Assembly (NCBI RefSeq): GCF_030818775.1
Contig: NZ_JAUTAU010000001.1
Coordinates: 3,104,001-3,168,000 of the forward strand
DNA length: 64,000 nucleotides
Direction: 5' to 3'
Origin: Bacillus sp. SORGH_AS_0510
GTDB taxonomy: Bacteria > Bacillota > Bacilli > Bacillales > Cytobacillaceae
This document shows positions 1 through 8,945 of the stretch, one piece after another (position 1 is the first letter of the stretch; the number at the start of each line of letters is the position of its first letter). The notes beneath the pieces are model-generated. The model saw nothing but the letters and a program-made list of their open reading frames with translations, was not told where the DNA came from and ran no database searches. A program made the position numbers and the translations under genes.

Positions 1-756
1 GCAGGCACCGGCAGCGACCGTGAATCGGCCGTTATCAAGTGCTGACATGGCAATCTTGAAGCCTTCTCCTTCTTCTCCAACTAGGTTTTCTTTAGGTACC
101 ATTACGTTATCGAAAAAGAGCTCGCCAGTATTACCTGCACGTATCCCCAGTTTTCCTTTGATAGCCTTTGAGGAAAAGCCCTCCCACTCCCGCTCTACGA
201 TGAAAGCAGAAATGCCGTGGTGTTTCTTTGTTTTATCGGTGTAGGCGAATACTAAGAAGTGATCTGCGACATCACTCAGAGAGATCCAGGTTTTGGAACC
301 GTTTAATATGTAGTAATCCCCCTGTTTTGTGGCCGTTGTGTGCATGGCTGCGACATCGGACCCGGCATTCGGCTCAGTTAGGCCAAAGGCACCTACCTTT
401 AAGCCTTTTGCTTGTGGAGTGAGATATTTTTGCTTTTGCTGCTCATTTCCCCATTGAAGGAGTGTCATGCTGTTCAGGCCGGTATGAACGGATACAGCGG
501 TACGGAATGCTGTATCCCCACGTTCGAGTTCTTCGCAAACAATCGCCAGTGAATTATAATCCATGCCACTGCCACCATATTGTTCAGGGATACAAACTCC
601 CATGAGACCTAGATCGGCGAGCCGTTTTAAAATACTTGTCTCAAAGTGCTGCTTTTCATCCCATTCGCGAATATATGGCATGATCTCCTTATCCACAAAC
701 TGTCGCACGGTTTTCCTAAGTAATTCTTGCTCTTCTGAAAAAGAAAAATCCATCAT
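1..756 (-). CDS. acyl-CoA dehydrogenase (3' end cut by window edge)
   Basis: FAD-dependent acyl-CoA dehydrogenase, which introduces the alpha-beta double bond into an acyl-CoA. Only the first 252 residues are visible. The frame is open to base 1, so the C-terminal FAD domain and the catalytic glutamate are not seen. The N-terminus begins MMDFSFSEEQELLRKTV, and the substrate/FAD loop GLTEPNAGSD lies near residues 125-134, followed by a TWIS segment typical of the family. A GGAG site precedes the paired ATG codons; either could start. The gene lies downstream of the alcohol dehydrogenase gene but is separated from it by a terminator-like hairpin and a repeat array, so it probably has its own promoter. 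Chain-length preference cannot be told. Confidence 0.93.
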   Translation of the reverse strand, partial: MMDFSFSEEQELLRKTVRQFVDKEIMPYIREWDEKQHFETSILKRLADLGLMGVCIPEQYGGSGMDYNSLAIVCEELERGDTAFRTAVSVHTGLNSMTLLQWGNEQQKQKYLTPQAKGLKVGAFGLTEPNAGSDVAAMHTTATKQGDYYILNGSKTWISLSDVADHFLVFAYTDKTKKHHGISAFIVEREWEGFSSKAIKGKLGIRAGNTGELFFDNVMVPKENLVGEEGEGFKIAMSALDNGRFTVAAGAC

Positions 757-807
757 TTTGTTGTATCTCCTCTCTGATTTGTATGTGTTTTTTTAGATAT
801 TGTGGTT

Positions 808-1070
808 CATTGGCGGATACCGTGTCCCAACTGGCGGATAACCGGTCTCAATCAGCGATTAGCCATTTTATTGGCGGATAAGCCGCTCCAACTGGCGCAT
901 AACCGAATCCAATCAGCCCCAAACAACTTTACTGGCGGATAACCTTCAATAACTGGCGGATGGACATCGATTACTGGCGGATAAGCCTATTTTACTGTCG
1001 CATAACCACTCATTACTGTCGGATGGCCATTTTACTGTCGCATAACCCCAGTTTACTGTCGCTCACCCAC
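808..1070. repeat. Phased short-repeat array, TGGCGGATAACC family (13 units)
   Basis: This fills most of the 440-base gap between the acyl-CoA dehydrogenase and the alcohol dehydrogenase. Cores of the type TGGCGGATAA, drifting to TGTCGCATAA on the right and to CAGCGATTA or CAGCCCC in two units, start at 811, 832, 853, 872, 893, 914, 933, 954, 975, 996, 1017, 1036 and 1057. Spacing is 21 bases nine times and 19 bases three times, average 20.5. The flanks between cores are not conserved. I see no coding capacity. Function unknown; the spacing matches about two turns of B-DNA. Confidence 0.85.
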
Positions 1071-1114
1071 GCCTCCCATCAGCCACACCCACCAAAACCA
1101 ATAAAAGAAAGAAA

Positions 1115-1140
1115 CAAAGGCACAGAAATCTGTACCTTTG
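1115..1140 (-). terminator. Intrinsic terminator of the MBL-to-ADH operon
   Basis: Hairpin CAAAGG-t-ACAG / CTGT-g-CCTTTG on the minus strand, followed by a run rich in T (TTTCTTTCTTTT). It lies just downstream of the alcohol dehydrogenase stop. A second small GGGGAC/GTCCCC hairpin sits between it and the gene, near 1173-1187. Confidence 0.6.
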
Positions 1141-1197
1141 CACCTTATTCACTTCAACACACTACCGCACCGGGGGACTGTCCCCACCCAAATGCTC

Positions 1198-2409
1198 TTA
1201 TTTCACCCCAACTGGGCAAACTTTCTGCCCGATGGCGGCAATCAACTCTGCTGGCATTGGGAAGCTTAATGCTGCTGGGTCCTTCATGACTGCTGGAATT
1301 GCGGCTTGAAGAGCTTCTTCTGTGATGTTGAACTCCTTGAAGTCAGTTGGTAAGCCCACCTTATGCTGCAGCAACCGGATTTTCTCGACAACCTTTGCCA
1401 AAGCCTCCTCTGGAGTTTCATCAGCCTTCACATCCACATTCAGAGCTTGCGCCAGTTCAGCCACCTTCGGTAAGTATAGATTAGGAACCATTTCCATCAC
1501 CACTGGTAAAAAGACTGCATTTGCCAAGCCATGCGGGATGCGGAACAACGCACCATACGCATGGGCCATATTGTGAACAGGAATCGCGTTCAAGGCAAAG
1601 CTGAACGCAGTAATACCCATTAAGCTTGCCTGCAATAAATCCATACGTGCATCCAGATTACCGCCATCAGCAACAGCCACAGGTAGATTTTTTTCAATCA
1701 AACGAATTGCATGCAATGCATGCGCATCTGTTAGGCCAGTAGCAGTCGGGGACGCCAAAGCTTCAATTGCGTGAGTTAACGCATCAAAGCCGGTAAATGC
1801 TGTAATCAACGGCGGAAGGCCGACTGTTAAATCAGGATCCAGAATCGCCATATCCGCACTAATAAATGGGTTGATAATATTAGTCTTCATTTGAATCTCT
1901 TCATTAAAAATAACGGCAATCGGAGAAACTTCTGAACCTGTTCCCGCCGTCGTCGGAATTGCGATGTGAGGAATCGGGATATAATTTGCTTTCGGGAATG
2001 ATTCATATAACAAACCGCCAGGTATTGCCTCTTTAATATCAGCGAGACCTTTGTGAAGGGCATACTTCACCCCTTTTACCGTATCGAGCACACTGCCGCC
2101 GCCCACTGCCAGCAGGGAGTCTGCTCCGATTTCTCGTGCATAGCGGACCGCATCATTAATGCATTGGCTTTCTGCATCCTGTTTAATATCTAGGTACATC
2201 CCTACGAGCTGCGGGCCGCTCCCATGGCCGGTTAACTCAAAAATAGAAGCTACTTTTTCAACCACACCAGCCTTTTCTAACCCTCTATCGCTTAATAGCA
2301 AAACCCGCTTGGCACCAAGGCCGGCAAACAAACTAGGAACCATTGCCCGAGAATTTGATCCACTGTAGATTCCCGTACGTAACATGAATTGTGATAAGGT
2401 TGTTTTCAT
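1198..2409 (-). CDS. iron-containing alcohol dehydrogenase
   Basis: Group III (iron-dependent) NAD(P)-linked alcohol dehydrogenase, cytosolic, interconverting an alcohol and an aldehyde or ketone. The 403-residue product has the N-terminal nucleotide-binding GGGSVLDT near residues 103-110 and the metal ligands in the expected spacing: D209, H213 (FDALTHA), H279 and H293 (PVHNMAH...IPHG). I chose the ATG at 2409, preceded by GAAGAGGTG, over an upstream in-frame ATG that would overlap the aldehyde dehydrogenase gene and lacks a ribosome site. It starts 19 bases after the aldehyde dehydrogenase stop, so the two are surely cotranscribed. The pair would take an alcohol to an acid. The substrate is not evident from sequence. 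Confidence 0.93.
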   Translation of the reverse strand: MKTTLSQFMLRTGIYSGSNSRAMVPSLFAGLGAKRVLLLSDRGLEKAGVVEKVASIFELTGHGSGPQLVGMYLDIKQDAESQCINDAVRYAREIGADSLLAVGGGSVLDTVKGVKYALHKGLADIKEAIPGGLLYESFPKANYIPIPHIAIPTTAGTGSEVSPIAVIFNEEIQMKTNIINPFISADMAILDPDLTVGLPPLITAFTGFDALTHAIEALASPTATGLTDAHALHAIRLIEKNLPVAVADGGNLDARMDLLQASLMGITAFSFALNAIPVHNMAHAYGALFRIPHGLANAVFLPVVMEMVPNLYLPKVAELAQALNVDVKADETPEEALAKVVEKIRLLQHKVGLPTDFKEFNITEEALQAAIPAVMKDPAALSFPMPAELIAAIGQKVCPVGVK

Positions 2410-2428
2410 TGTTATCTTCACCTCTTCA

Positions 2429-3952
2429 TTAGTTTTGGCCAAATAGAATTCCGTACCAATTCCGTCTTTCAAGTTCAGGACTCATGGATGTATGCACATG
2501 TTTCACCTGTGTATAGGCATCCAGTGAATGCTGACCCATTTCACGTCCAATTCCACTTTGCTTGTAGCCGCCGAACGGTGCATCACTGCGGAGCATATGC
2601 CAGTCATTGATCCAGACCACGCCAGCCTGAAGTTTTCTAGCAACTTCGTAAGCCTTATTCACGTCGCGTGTCCACACACCCGCTGCTAAACCGTAGATTG
2701 TATCATTTGCCATTTTAATAGCTTCGTCTAACTCAGAGTATCGGATGACACATAATACCGGACCGAAAATTTCCTCCTGGGCAATTTTCATTTTATTTGT
2801 TACATTCGTAAAAATAGTCGGCTCAATGAAATGGCCTTCCTCACAGCCAGCCACTTTCACTTCTTTACCGCCGCAAACAATCGTGGCACCTTCTTGTTTC
2901 CCTGATTCAATATAGGATAGGATAGATTCCTTCTGCTTTTTAGAAATAACTGGACCCACGTCTGTTGCCGGATCCAGTGGATTGCCGAGCTTTAATTTCC
3001 CCGCAAGAGCAACGAGCCCTTCCACTACTTGGTCATAGATCTTATCAGGCACGAATAAGCGAGTTCCGGATTCACACAGCTGACCTGAGTGTAAAAACAC
3101 GCCAAACAGACTGCCAGGAAGTGCAATGTTTAAGTCAGCATCCTCTAAAATAATGTTAGGTGACTTTCCGCCAAGCTCAAGCGTGGTTTTCTTAATCGTG
3201 CCTGCAGCAAGCGACATAATATTTCGGCCCACTTCTGTTGACCCAGTAAATGCCACTTTATCCACCTGTGGATGACTCACTAACGCTTCGCCCACCTCTG
3301 CACCTGGGCCTGCGACCACGTTGATGACACCTGGAGGCACCACCTCGGAAATGATTTCTGCTAGTTTCAAAGTGGATAACGGTGTGTAGCTCGCAGGCTT
3401 GATAACAATGGTGTTTCCCATCGCCAAGGCCGGAGCAATCTTCCAGGTGGCGATGACCATTGGTAGATTCCATGGCGTAATCGCGGCACACACGCCGATC
3501 GGCTCCCGCCATATAAAGTTGTGTGCTGGTCCTGGGAATGGCGGGACTGGAAGCGTTTCTGAAAAAGGATATTCTACCGTAAATTTCGCTAATGTCTGGA
3601 ACAAATCGACCATTTGTAAAATATCGCTGTTTCCAATTCGACGGACCGTGCCGCCGGAGCTAATCGCTTCAAGATATGCTAGTTCTTGTGCGTGCTCGGC
3701 AATTTTATAGGAGATTGCATATAAAACATTGGCCCGATCCTTTGGCCTTATGTTTTTCCAGTCGCCTTGGTCAAAGGCTTCACGTGCAGCCTTTACCGCA
3801 CGATCCACGTCATCCTTTGTTCCTTTCGCTACTTTTGCAACCAACTCCCCACTGGCAGGGTTAAACACATCAAAGGTTTCTTGATTGCTGGCCAGCTCCC
3901 ACTTTCCATTGATAAAATGGGGAAAAGTTTGCACCTCAACTTGAACTGTCAT
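2429..3952 (-). CDS. NAD(P)-dependent aldehyde dehydrogenase
   Basis: Aldehyde dehydrogenase superfamily enzyme oxidising an aldehyde to its carboxylate. The 507-residue length is normal. Visible landmarks are PWNLP with the oxyanion Asn at 162, FTGSTEVG at 235-242, the general-base Glu259 in LELGGK and the nucleophile Cys293 in GQLCESG. A strong AGAGGAGG site sits about 7 bases before the ATG. It lies between the R2lox gene and the iron alcohol dehydrogenase, and with the acyl-CoA ligase upstream it forms an alcohol-to-aldehyde-to-acid-to-acyl-CoA series. The substrate is unknown. Betaine-aldehyde-like enzymes share this fold, so specificity should not be read from similarity alone. Confidence 0.94.
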   Translation of the reverse strand: MTVQVEVQTFPHFINGKWELASNQETFDVFNPASGELVAKVAKGTKDDVDRAVKAAREAFDQGDWKNIRPKDRANVLYAISYKIAEHAQELAYLEAISSGGTVRRIGNSDILQMVDLFQTLAKFTVEYPFSETLPVPPFPGPAHNFIWREPIGVCAAITPWNLPMVIATWKIAPALAMGNTIVIKPASYTPLSTLKLAEIISEVVPPGVINVVAGPGAEVGEALVSHPQVDKVAFTGSTEVGRNIMSLAAGTIKKTTLELGGKSPNIILEDADLNIALPGSLFGVFLHSGQLCESGTRLFVPDKIYDQVVEGLVALAGKLKLGNPLDPATDVGPVISKKQKESILSYIESGKQEGATIVCGGKEVKVAGCEEGHFIEPTIFTNVTNKMKIAQEEIFGPVLCVIRYSELDEAIKMANDTIYGLAAGVWTRDVNKAYEVARKLQAGVVWINDWHMLRSDAPFGGYKQSGIGREMGQHSLDAYTQVKHVHTSMSPELERRNWYGILFGQN

Positions 3953-3995
3953 TATAATTCCTCCTCTACCAATCTTTATCTGACTGAAACTTAAT

Positions 3996-4892
3996 TTACA
4001 AAACTCCTAACTCACTATCTGAATATCTATAAATCTCTTCGATTTTTTTGCCTTTGGCTCTCGCTAAAATTTCCATTCGTACGGATAGTTGTTTCAGTGT
4101 AAAATTCATGACGTCATCAGGATTCCCTCCGAATGAACTAACCTCCCTTCCTGCGATGCCTTCTTGGTTCAGGCGAATTGCTAGTGGCGTCAACTCGCCC
4201 ATTTTTGCCACTACAAAATCAAAAAGATGTGGGTGCTCACAAATCAATCGTTGCAGAAGGAATGTTCCGTACCCGATATGCCTTGATTCATCCTTCTTTA
4301 GATTCCCAATTCCTTCAAGTAGCCCAGGCATAATGCCCGCAGTTTCCAATGCAGCATAGAAGGAAAAATAGCCGGTTTCCGCTAACACGCCCTCAACAAA
4401 CATGTTATACACAACCGAAGCCTCCGCAATCGCTTCTGGTGACTGATCGGTAACCAGCCGTTCCATCGCCGTAGGCAGAATCTCATAAAATATTTTCTGA
4501 TAAGTCTCTGTGTGGAAATGGGATAAGTCCCCCTTCTCCCCAATTGCATTCAACACAAGTCGGAAAAATTCCGTGTGCTTCGCTTCCTCATATAAGAAAG
4601 TTGTTAAAAACATTTCTTCTTCCAATCTGCCTTCCTTTGCAATTGCCATAATCAGCGGCAGCAAATCAAGGGTAACGGCTTCTTCACCTGCTTGAAATTG
4701 AGAGATTAAGCGCAAAATATCTTGCTGTTGCTCGACAGTCATCCCTTTCCAATCCTCCTGATCCTGACTGAAATCAATATCAGCCGGATTCCAGGTCCCC
4801 AGTCGCTTCGCTTTTTGATACAGTCGATATGGGAAAGAATCCTCGAGTAATCCCCTTGAGCTAGTTGTTAAAATGGTTCTTTTTTCCATCAT
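3996..4892 (-). CDS. R2-like ligand-binding oxidase (R2lox)
   Basis: Ferritin-like di-metal protein of the R2lox family, structurally related to ribonucleotide reductase R2 but carrying a Mn/Fe site and a long-chain fatty-acid-like ligand in characterised members. The 298-residue product has all six ligands: E70 (QAGEEAV), E103 and H106 (YEEAKH), E167 (VEGV), E202 and H205 (DESRH). V73 and Y162 stand where the family's Val-Tyr ether crosslink forms. Starting at the second Met would number the first ligands as in the Geobacillus enzyme. A GGAGGAG site precedes. It lies between an acyl-CoA ligase and ALDH/ADH genes, with no ribonucleotide reductase large subunit nearby, which argues for oxidation of a hydrophobic substrate. 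The natural reaction of the family is not established. Confidence 0.92.
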   Translation of the reverse strand: MMEKRTILTTSSRGLLEDSFPYRLYQKAKRLGTWNPADIDFSQDQEDWKGMTVEQQQDILRLISQFQAGEEAVTLDLLPLIMAIAKEGRLEEEMFLTTFLYEEAKHTEFFRLVLNAIGEKGDLSHFHTETYQKIFYEILPTAMERLVTDQSPEAIAEASVVYNMFVEGVLAETGYFSFYAALETAGIMPGLLEGIGNLKKDESRHIGYGTFLLQRLICEHPHLFDFVVAKMGELTPLAIRLNQEGIAGREVSSFGGNPDDVMNFTLKQLSVRMEILARAKGKKIEEIYRYSDSELGVL

Positions 4893-4911
4893 TTTCTCCT
4901 CCTTATTCCCT

Positions 4912-6432
4912 TTACGGTCTGATTACCAATTCAGACGCGGTTTGGCGAAGATGCGTTTTCAAAATCTTTCCGACTCCATTCCTTGGTAACACTTCAAGAA
5001 AAACAATTCTTCTAGGAGTTTTATTTTTCGCTAAATGGTCCTGACAGTAGCGGATCAGCTCTTCTTCTGTTACCTCTGAACCGGGCTTCTTCACGACACA
5101 GGCGACCATTTCTTCCCCCATTCGTTCATCAGGAACACCTACAACGGCCGCTTCAAACACCTGCTCATGGCCGTTTAATATTTCCTCTACATCACGAGGA
5201 TACACATTAAAACCACCTCGAATAATTAAGTCCTTTTTCCTGTCAACAATATAGACGTAACCCTCATCATCGATTCGAGCCATATCTCCGGTGTAAAGCC
5301 ATCCAGCCTTCAACACACGCCCTGATTCCTCCGGATTTTGATAATAGCCTGGAGTAACATTGTCACCACGGACTATCAATTCTCCTACTTCACCAGCAGG
5401 AACCTCCTCTCCATCCTCATTGACAATCTTCACTTCAACACCTGGAATTGGAATCCCGACAGAGCCAGGTTTAATCTCGATCCCTTTCCGATGGGCCGTC
5501 ACAACCGGTGCAGCTTCAGATAAGCCATAGCCTTCATATACCTTAGCCTCAAACTTCTGCTCAAAGGCATGTAGTAAAGCGACCGGCAGTGGGGCAGAAC
5601 CAGAACCGACAGATTCCAGACTCGAGGTATCGTATTGATCCGCCTGTGGGAAGGAAAGCATGGCATGAATCATCGCTGGTACAGCCGAAAAAGATCGTAC
5701 TTTGTAAGTTTCAATCGCCTGGAACACACCATTTACATCAAAGGTAGGAAAAACAACGATCGAGCTTCCGGTAAGATAACAGACGTTGGAAACCGTTAAG
5801 CCATACACATGGGCAAGCGGCAGGACACCGAGTGTTGTTCCCCGCTCTGTCTCGTTATGTTTCGCCGAGTTCTCCGCATTAGAAAATAGGTTTTTATGTG
5901 TTAACAGGACTCCTTTTGGGTTTCCAGTTGTTCCTGAAGTGTATAAAATTACCGCTGTATCCGTATCCGTTACATCATGATCAAATGGACAATCGCTCGA
6001 AACCATCACATCGTAAAAGTTTTTCACCTGTTCTGTGGATGGCTGATCAACAACCATTAACACCGGCTGCTCTTCCAATCCTTCCAACGATTTTTTCACA
6101 TTCGCTAAAACGTACGAGGAGGTGATCACTGCTTTTGCACCAGACTTCTCAGCGATATAGTGAAGTTCTTTCGGATGAAGGGTAAACATGACGGGCACAA
6201 TGATTGCCCCCGCTCTTGTAATCCCTTGATAGGCAAAGAGTACTTCCGGGCCATTCGGCATGCAAACCATAACCCGGTCACCCTTATTTATTCCGAGCTT
6301 CCGCAGACCGTGGGCAAACTGATCTGCCATTTGCTTCGTTTCCACGTTTGTGTAGGTCTTCTCTTTGAAAAATATAAAAGGATACTCACCAAAATTAGAA
6401 ATATTTGTTTCCAGTAGCTCTCTAAGATTCAT
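4912..6432 (-). CDS. AMP-forming acyl-CoA synthetase (fatty-acid-CoA ligase type)
   Basis: ANL-superfamily ligase that adenylates a carboxylic acid and transfers it to CoA. In the 506-residue protein the P-loop-like YTSGTTGNPKG lies at 164-174, the A5-type motif YEGYGLSEAAP in the middle, YTGDMARIDDEGY and the hinge DRKKDLIIRGG follow, and the C-terminal catalytic Lys is in PRNGVGKILK. Its start overlaps the stop of the metallo-hydrolase by 4 bases, indicating translational coupling, and it is followed closely by R2lox. It probably activates the acid produced by the adjacent aldehyde dehydrogenase, or a related acid. Substrate chain length is not deducible. Confidence 0.93.
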   Translation of the reverse strand: MNLRELLETNISNFGEYPFIFFKEKTYTNVETKQMADQFAHGLRKLGINKGDRVMVCMPNGPEVLFAYQGITRAGAIIVPVMFTLHPKELHYIAEKSGAKAVITSSYVLANVKKSLEGLEEQPVLMVVDQPSTEQVKNFYDVMVSSDCPFDHDVTDTDTAVILYTSGTTGNPKGVLLTHKNLFSNAENSAKHNETERGTTLGVLPLAHVYGLTVSNVCYLTGSSIVVFPTFDVNGVFQAIETYKVRSFSAVPAMIHAMLSFPQADQYDTSSLESVGSGSAPLPVALLHAFEQKFEAKVYEGYGLSEAAPVVTAHRKGIEIKPGSVGIPIPGVEVKIVNEDGEEVPAGEVGELIVRGDNVTPGYYQNPEESGRVLKAGWLYTGDMARIDDEGYVYIVDRKKDLIIRGGFNVYPRDVEEILNGHEQVFEAAVVGVPDERMGEEMVACVVKKPGSEVTEEELIRYCQDHLAKNKTPRRIVFLEVLPRNGVGKILKTHLRQTASELVIRP

Positions 6433-7382
6433 TCGATCCGCTCCCTTCGATACATCACTATGGAACCTTTTTTTTCACAGCTAACCAGCTTTCTTTGTTC
6501 AAGCAAATCCAGATGACCCTGTATCTGCGACAATCCCAAGAAAATGGTTCGACCTTTTAACCGAGGATACATGACACTACAAATCTCAAAAATGCTTTTA
6601 TTACCATCACCAAGAATAGATAGGATTTGGTCGCACCGCTTTTCCTGTTCCTTCAATCTTGTTTCGATCAGTTGTAAGTGATTTGTAAATGCCTCCCCAT
6701 GGCCGGGATAAATCACTCCAAGCGGCAGCTGGCTAATCTTTTCCAGAGATTGCCGATATTGTAATAATGGTTTGGGACGACTACGTTCTACACGTTCAGG
6801 CGGTTCAATAAAGGCATTGACAGAAAAGGCCTTCAACAAATGGTCGCCCGCGAAGGTATCCCCCGTCTCTCGGTTCCACAGCAACATATCACATTGGCTG
6901 TGCCCGGGAACATGTACCACCTCAAACTTCCTTCCTCCTAACAAAAGCTGGTCCCCTTCTTTTACATAGTGAACGTTACGCCAAATTTCTTCTTGAAAAG
7001 GACGTTTGATGATGTGTCTTTCCGGGTCAGCACCACAACTTTCTAAGAAGTGGTTGAAAAATCGCTGGACTCTTTCATATTCGTGAATGTCAGTGTTAAT
7101 AGAACCACTCGCCTGTTCATGCACATAAATTGGTATGTCCCTTTCTTCCTGTAAAAAGGGAATGGCACCTGCGTGATCGATATGGATGTGAGTCAGGACG
7201 ATGTGGTCGATATCTATTAATCGAACGCCATGGTTATGTAGTTGGTTCTTTAGCTGCTGGTAGGATTCTTTGCCGGGGTTTCCTGTATCCACTAAGGTCA
7301 CGGTTTCACCAATTGCCAAGAATGCGTTCACCGTTCCTTCAGCAAAGTGCGTTTGCAGTTCTAGAGGAACAATTTTATACAT
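6429..7382 (-). CDS. MBL-fold metallo-hydrolase with C-terminal helical domain
   Basis: Metallo-beta-lactamase-fold hydrolase of 317 residues. The zinc motif THIHIDHAG is at 64-72, with further ligands in GHSQCD, GDHLL and a late GHGE. The last 90 or so residues are helical and charged, resembling the winged-helix tail seen in LACTB2/RNase-Z-like members. Many such proteins in acyl-CoA clusters are thioesterases or lactone hydrolases, but nothing here fixes that. It is the first gene of a tightly packed set (MBL, ligase, R2lox, ALDH, ADH), preceded by GGAGGAG and a 270-base gap with a terminator, so transcription probably starts here. Confidence 0.88.
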   Translation of the reverse strand: MYKIVPLELQTHFAEGTVNAFLAIGETVTLVDTGNPGKESYQQLKNQLHNHGVRLIDIDHIVLTHIHIDHAGAIPFLQEERDIPIYVHEQASGSINTDIHEYERVQRFFNHFLESCGADPERHIIKRPFQEEIWRNVHYVKEGDQLLLGGRKFEVVHVPGHSQCDMLLWNRETGDTFAGDHLLKAFSVNAFIEPPERVERSRPKPLLQYRQSLEKISQLPLGVIYPGHGEAFTNHLQLIETRLKEQEKRCDQILSILGDGNKSIFEICSVMYPRLKGRTIFLGLSQIQGHLDLLEQRKLVSCEKKGSIVMYRRERIE

Positions 7383-7601
7383 ATGACGGCTCCTCCTTTC
7401 TGAATGATAAAAGGCTTGGAATGCGCCATCTTTTGATCTTTAAGAAGTTTCGGTCGCATAGAGCCCCTCTAGGAGACCTTTCTTCCGTTTGTTAAATGAT
7501 TTTGGTCCAGTAGGCCTAATCTCATCCGCAGGAGGTTTGACCAATAGACTATATTTCTAGTAAACACGGATTATGTGTAGGTATTCCAAAAAACTATTAA
7601 A

Positions 7602-7634
7602 TCCCCCTTGCGGATGAATTTTTCACAAGGGGGA
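7602..7634 (-). terminator. Terminator after the substrate-binding protein gene
   Basis: Inverted repeat TCCCCCTTG / CAAGGGGGA with a 15-base loop, followed on the minus strand by TTTAATAGTTTTTT. It ends the importer block before the MBL gene. The rest of the 7383-7654 gap shows no other clear structure. Confidence 0.65.
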
Positions 7635-7654
7635 AATATTACTTGTTTTGATTA

Positions 7655-8869
7655 TTATTTAAGCTTAATCGGAACGATTTTACCTTCCTCAACGGCTGCT
7701 ACCTCTAACTCACCATCAAAGCCGCCGCCGGTAAACTTCGTAAATTCATAGATTTTCACATTATCAGGAATATTGCTTACGCCATCCTGCATTTTGGCTT
7801 GGATTTTTTCCGCGTCATCAACAGAACCTGCCGCTTTCATTGCTTCTACAAAAATGTACATTGCAATGTAATTTAGACCGGCTTCGGATCCAGGATCCTC
7901 ACCATACTTTTCTTTATACTTCTTCGCAAAATCAGGAATGGCTGGGCTTTTCGATTCGATTAGAGGCATAACGCCAATGGAACCATTTAGCATATCATAT
8001 GAGCCTGTTACCTTTTTCATTTCGTCGAATTTCGCTTGGTCCATGACAATGAAGCCGCCCTTAAATCCAAGCTCACGTGCTTGTTTCGCTACCTTTGCAG
8101 TTGGTTCAGACGCACCCCCGATAAATAATACATCTGGCTTTTCCTTTAAGGCATTCGTTACAGTCGTGAAGAAATCAGTTTCCTTGGTAAAATCGATGGC
8201 AGAATTGTACACAACCTTACCACCTTGTTTTTCCCAGTAAGCCTTTAACTTTTCCGACCAGTCTTTCCCGTATTGGGATGCAGTTGGAAGGAAGGCAATT
8301 TTCTTACCGAATTTCTTCATTTCGTATTCAGTAAATGGTTTAAGATATCCATCATATCGTGGAGGAATTCGCACCGTTAGGTTATTGCCCACCTCTGAAA
8401 CCTTTGGTTCACTCGTGTAGGCGCCAATAAGAAACTTATCCTGTTGGTTGAAAACCTGAAGGGCAAAGACACCACCGCTGTGAGGGGTGAAAATGATAGG
8501 AGTTTTGTTCTCTTGAATTAATCGTTTGGCGTTGGCCCCAGCCTCGTTTGGCAGGTATTTATCATCCAATGAAACAATGTTCAGCTTGTATTTCTTCCCA
8601 CCAACTTCAAATCCGCCGGCACCATTAATCTCTTCAGCCGCCATCTTGACACCGTTTAATGTGCGCTCTCCGTAAAAGGCAGCTGGACCGCTTAATGGAC
8701 CCGTGTATCCAATATTGACTGTACCTGCTGCATCAGAAGTACTGTCACCGCCGCCTCCGGAAGCTGGTTTCGTATTAGCCGGTTTTTCGGATGTGCTGTT
8801 ACATGCTGCCAGACTGAAAATAATTACGAAAATGAAACTCATCATCAAAAAGGATTTCATTCTTTTCAT
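7655..8869 (-). CDS. ABC transporter substrate-binding lipoprotein (LivK/Peripla_BP_6 type)
   Basis: Extracellular solute-binding lipoprotein for the importer encoded by the adjacent LivHMGF-type genes. The signal sequence ends in a lipobox with the acylated Cys (SLAACNS) near residue 23, followed by a Ser/Gly/Asp-rich linker. The mature part opens VNIGYTGPLSGPAAFYGE, characteristic of type I binding proteins of the branched-chain amino acid group, and includes the GADVLFIGG-like hinge strand. In this catabolic setting the ligand may well be an aromatic, branched or other organic acid rather than an amino acid; this is inference. A 228-base gap containing a structured repeat separates it from livF. 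Confidence 0.9.
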   Translation of the reverse strand: MKRMKSFLMMSFIFVIIFSLAACNSTSEKPANTKPASGGGGDSTSDAAGTVNIGYTGPLSGPAAFYGERTLNGVKMAAEEINGAGGFEVGGKKYKLNIVSLDDKYLPNEAGANAKRLIQENKTPIIFTPHSGGVFALQVFNQQDKFLIGAYTSEPKVSEVGNNLTVRIPPRYDGYLKPFTEYEMKKFGKKIAFLPTASQYGKDWSEKLKAYWEKQGGKVVYNSAIDFTKETDFFTTVTNALKEKPDVLFIGGASEPTAKVAKQARELGFKGGFIVMDQAKFDEMKKVTGSYDMLNGSIGVMPLIESKSPAIPDFAKKYKEKYGEDPGSEAGLNYIAMYIFVEAMKAAGSVDDAEKIQAKMQDGVSNIPDNVKIYEFTKFTGGGFDGELEVAAVEEGKIVPIKLK

Positions 8870-8945
8870 TGGTTTTCCCCCTTATATTTTACAAATCTTC
8901 AGAAAATGACAGTGATGAAAAACTTCGTCCCTCACCCCCTTAATA

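Noticed and set aside
1173..1187. GGGGAC/GTCCCC mini-hairpin as an operator
   Set aside because: Short, common GGGACAG-type palindrome in bacilli with no promoter beside it; probably part of the 3' end of the operon.
960..1289. Plus-strand ORF of 109 codons (MDIDYWRISLFYCRITTH...)
   Set aside because: Its repeated YWRIT/YCRIT is simply the translated repeat array; no ribosome site, and it runs into the 3' end of the alcohol dehydrogenase gene on the other strand.
3996..4892. Ribonucleotide reductase R2 (NrdB/NrdF)
   Set aside because: Crosslink Val/Tyr positions and ligand set fit R2lox; no large subunit gene nearby; neighbours are lipid or alcohol enzymes.
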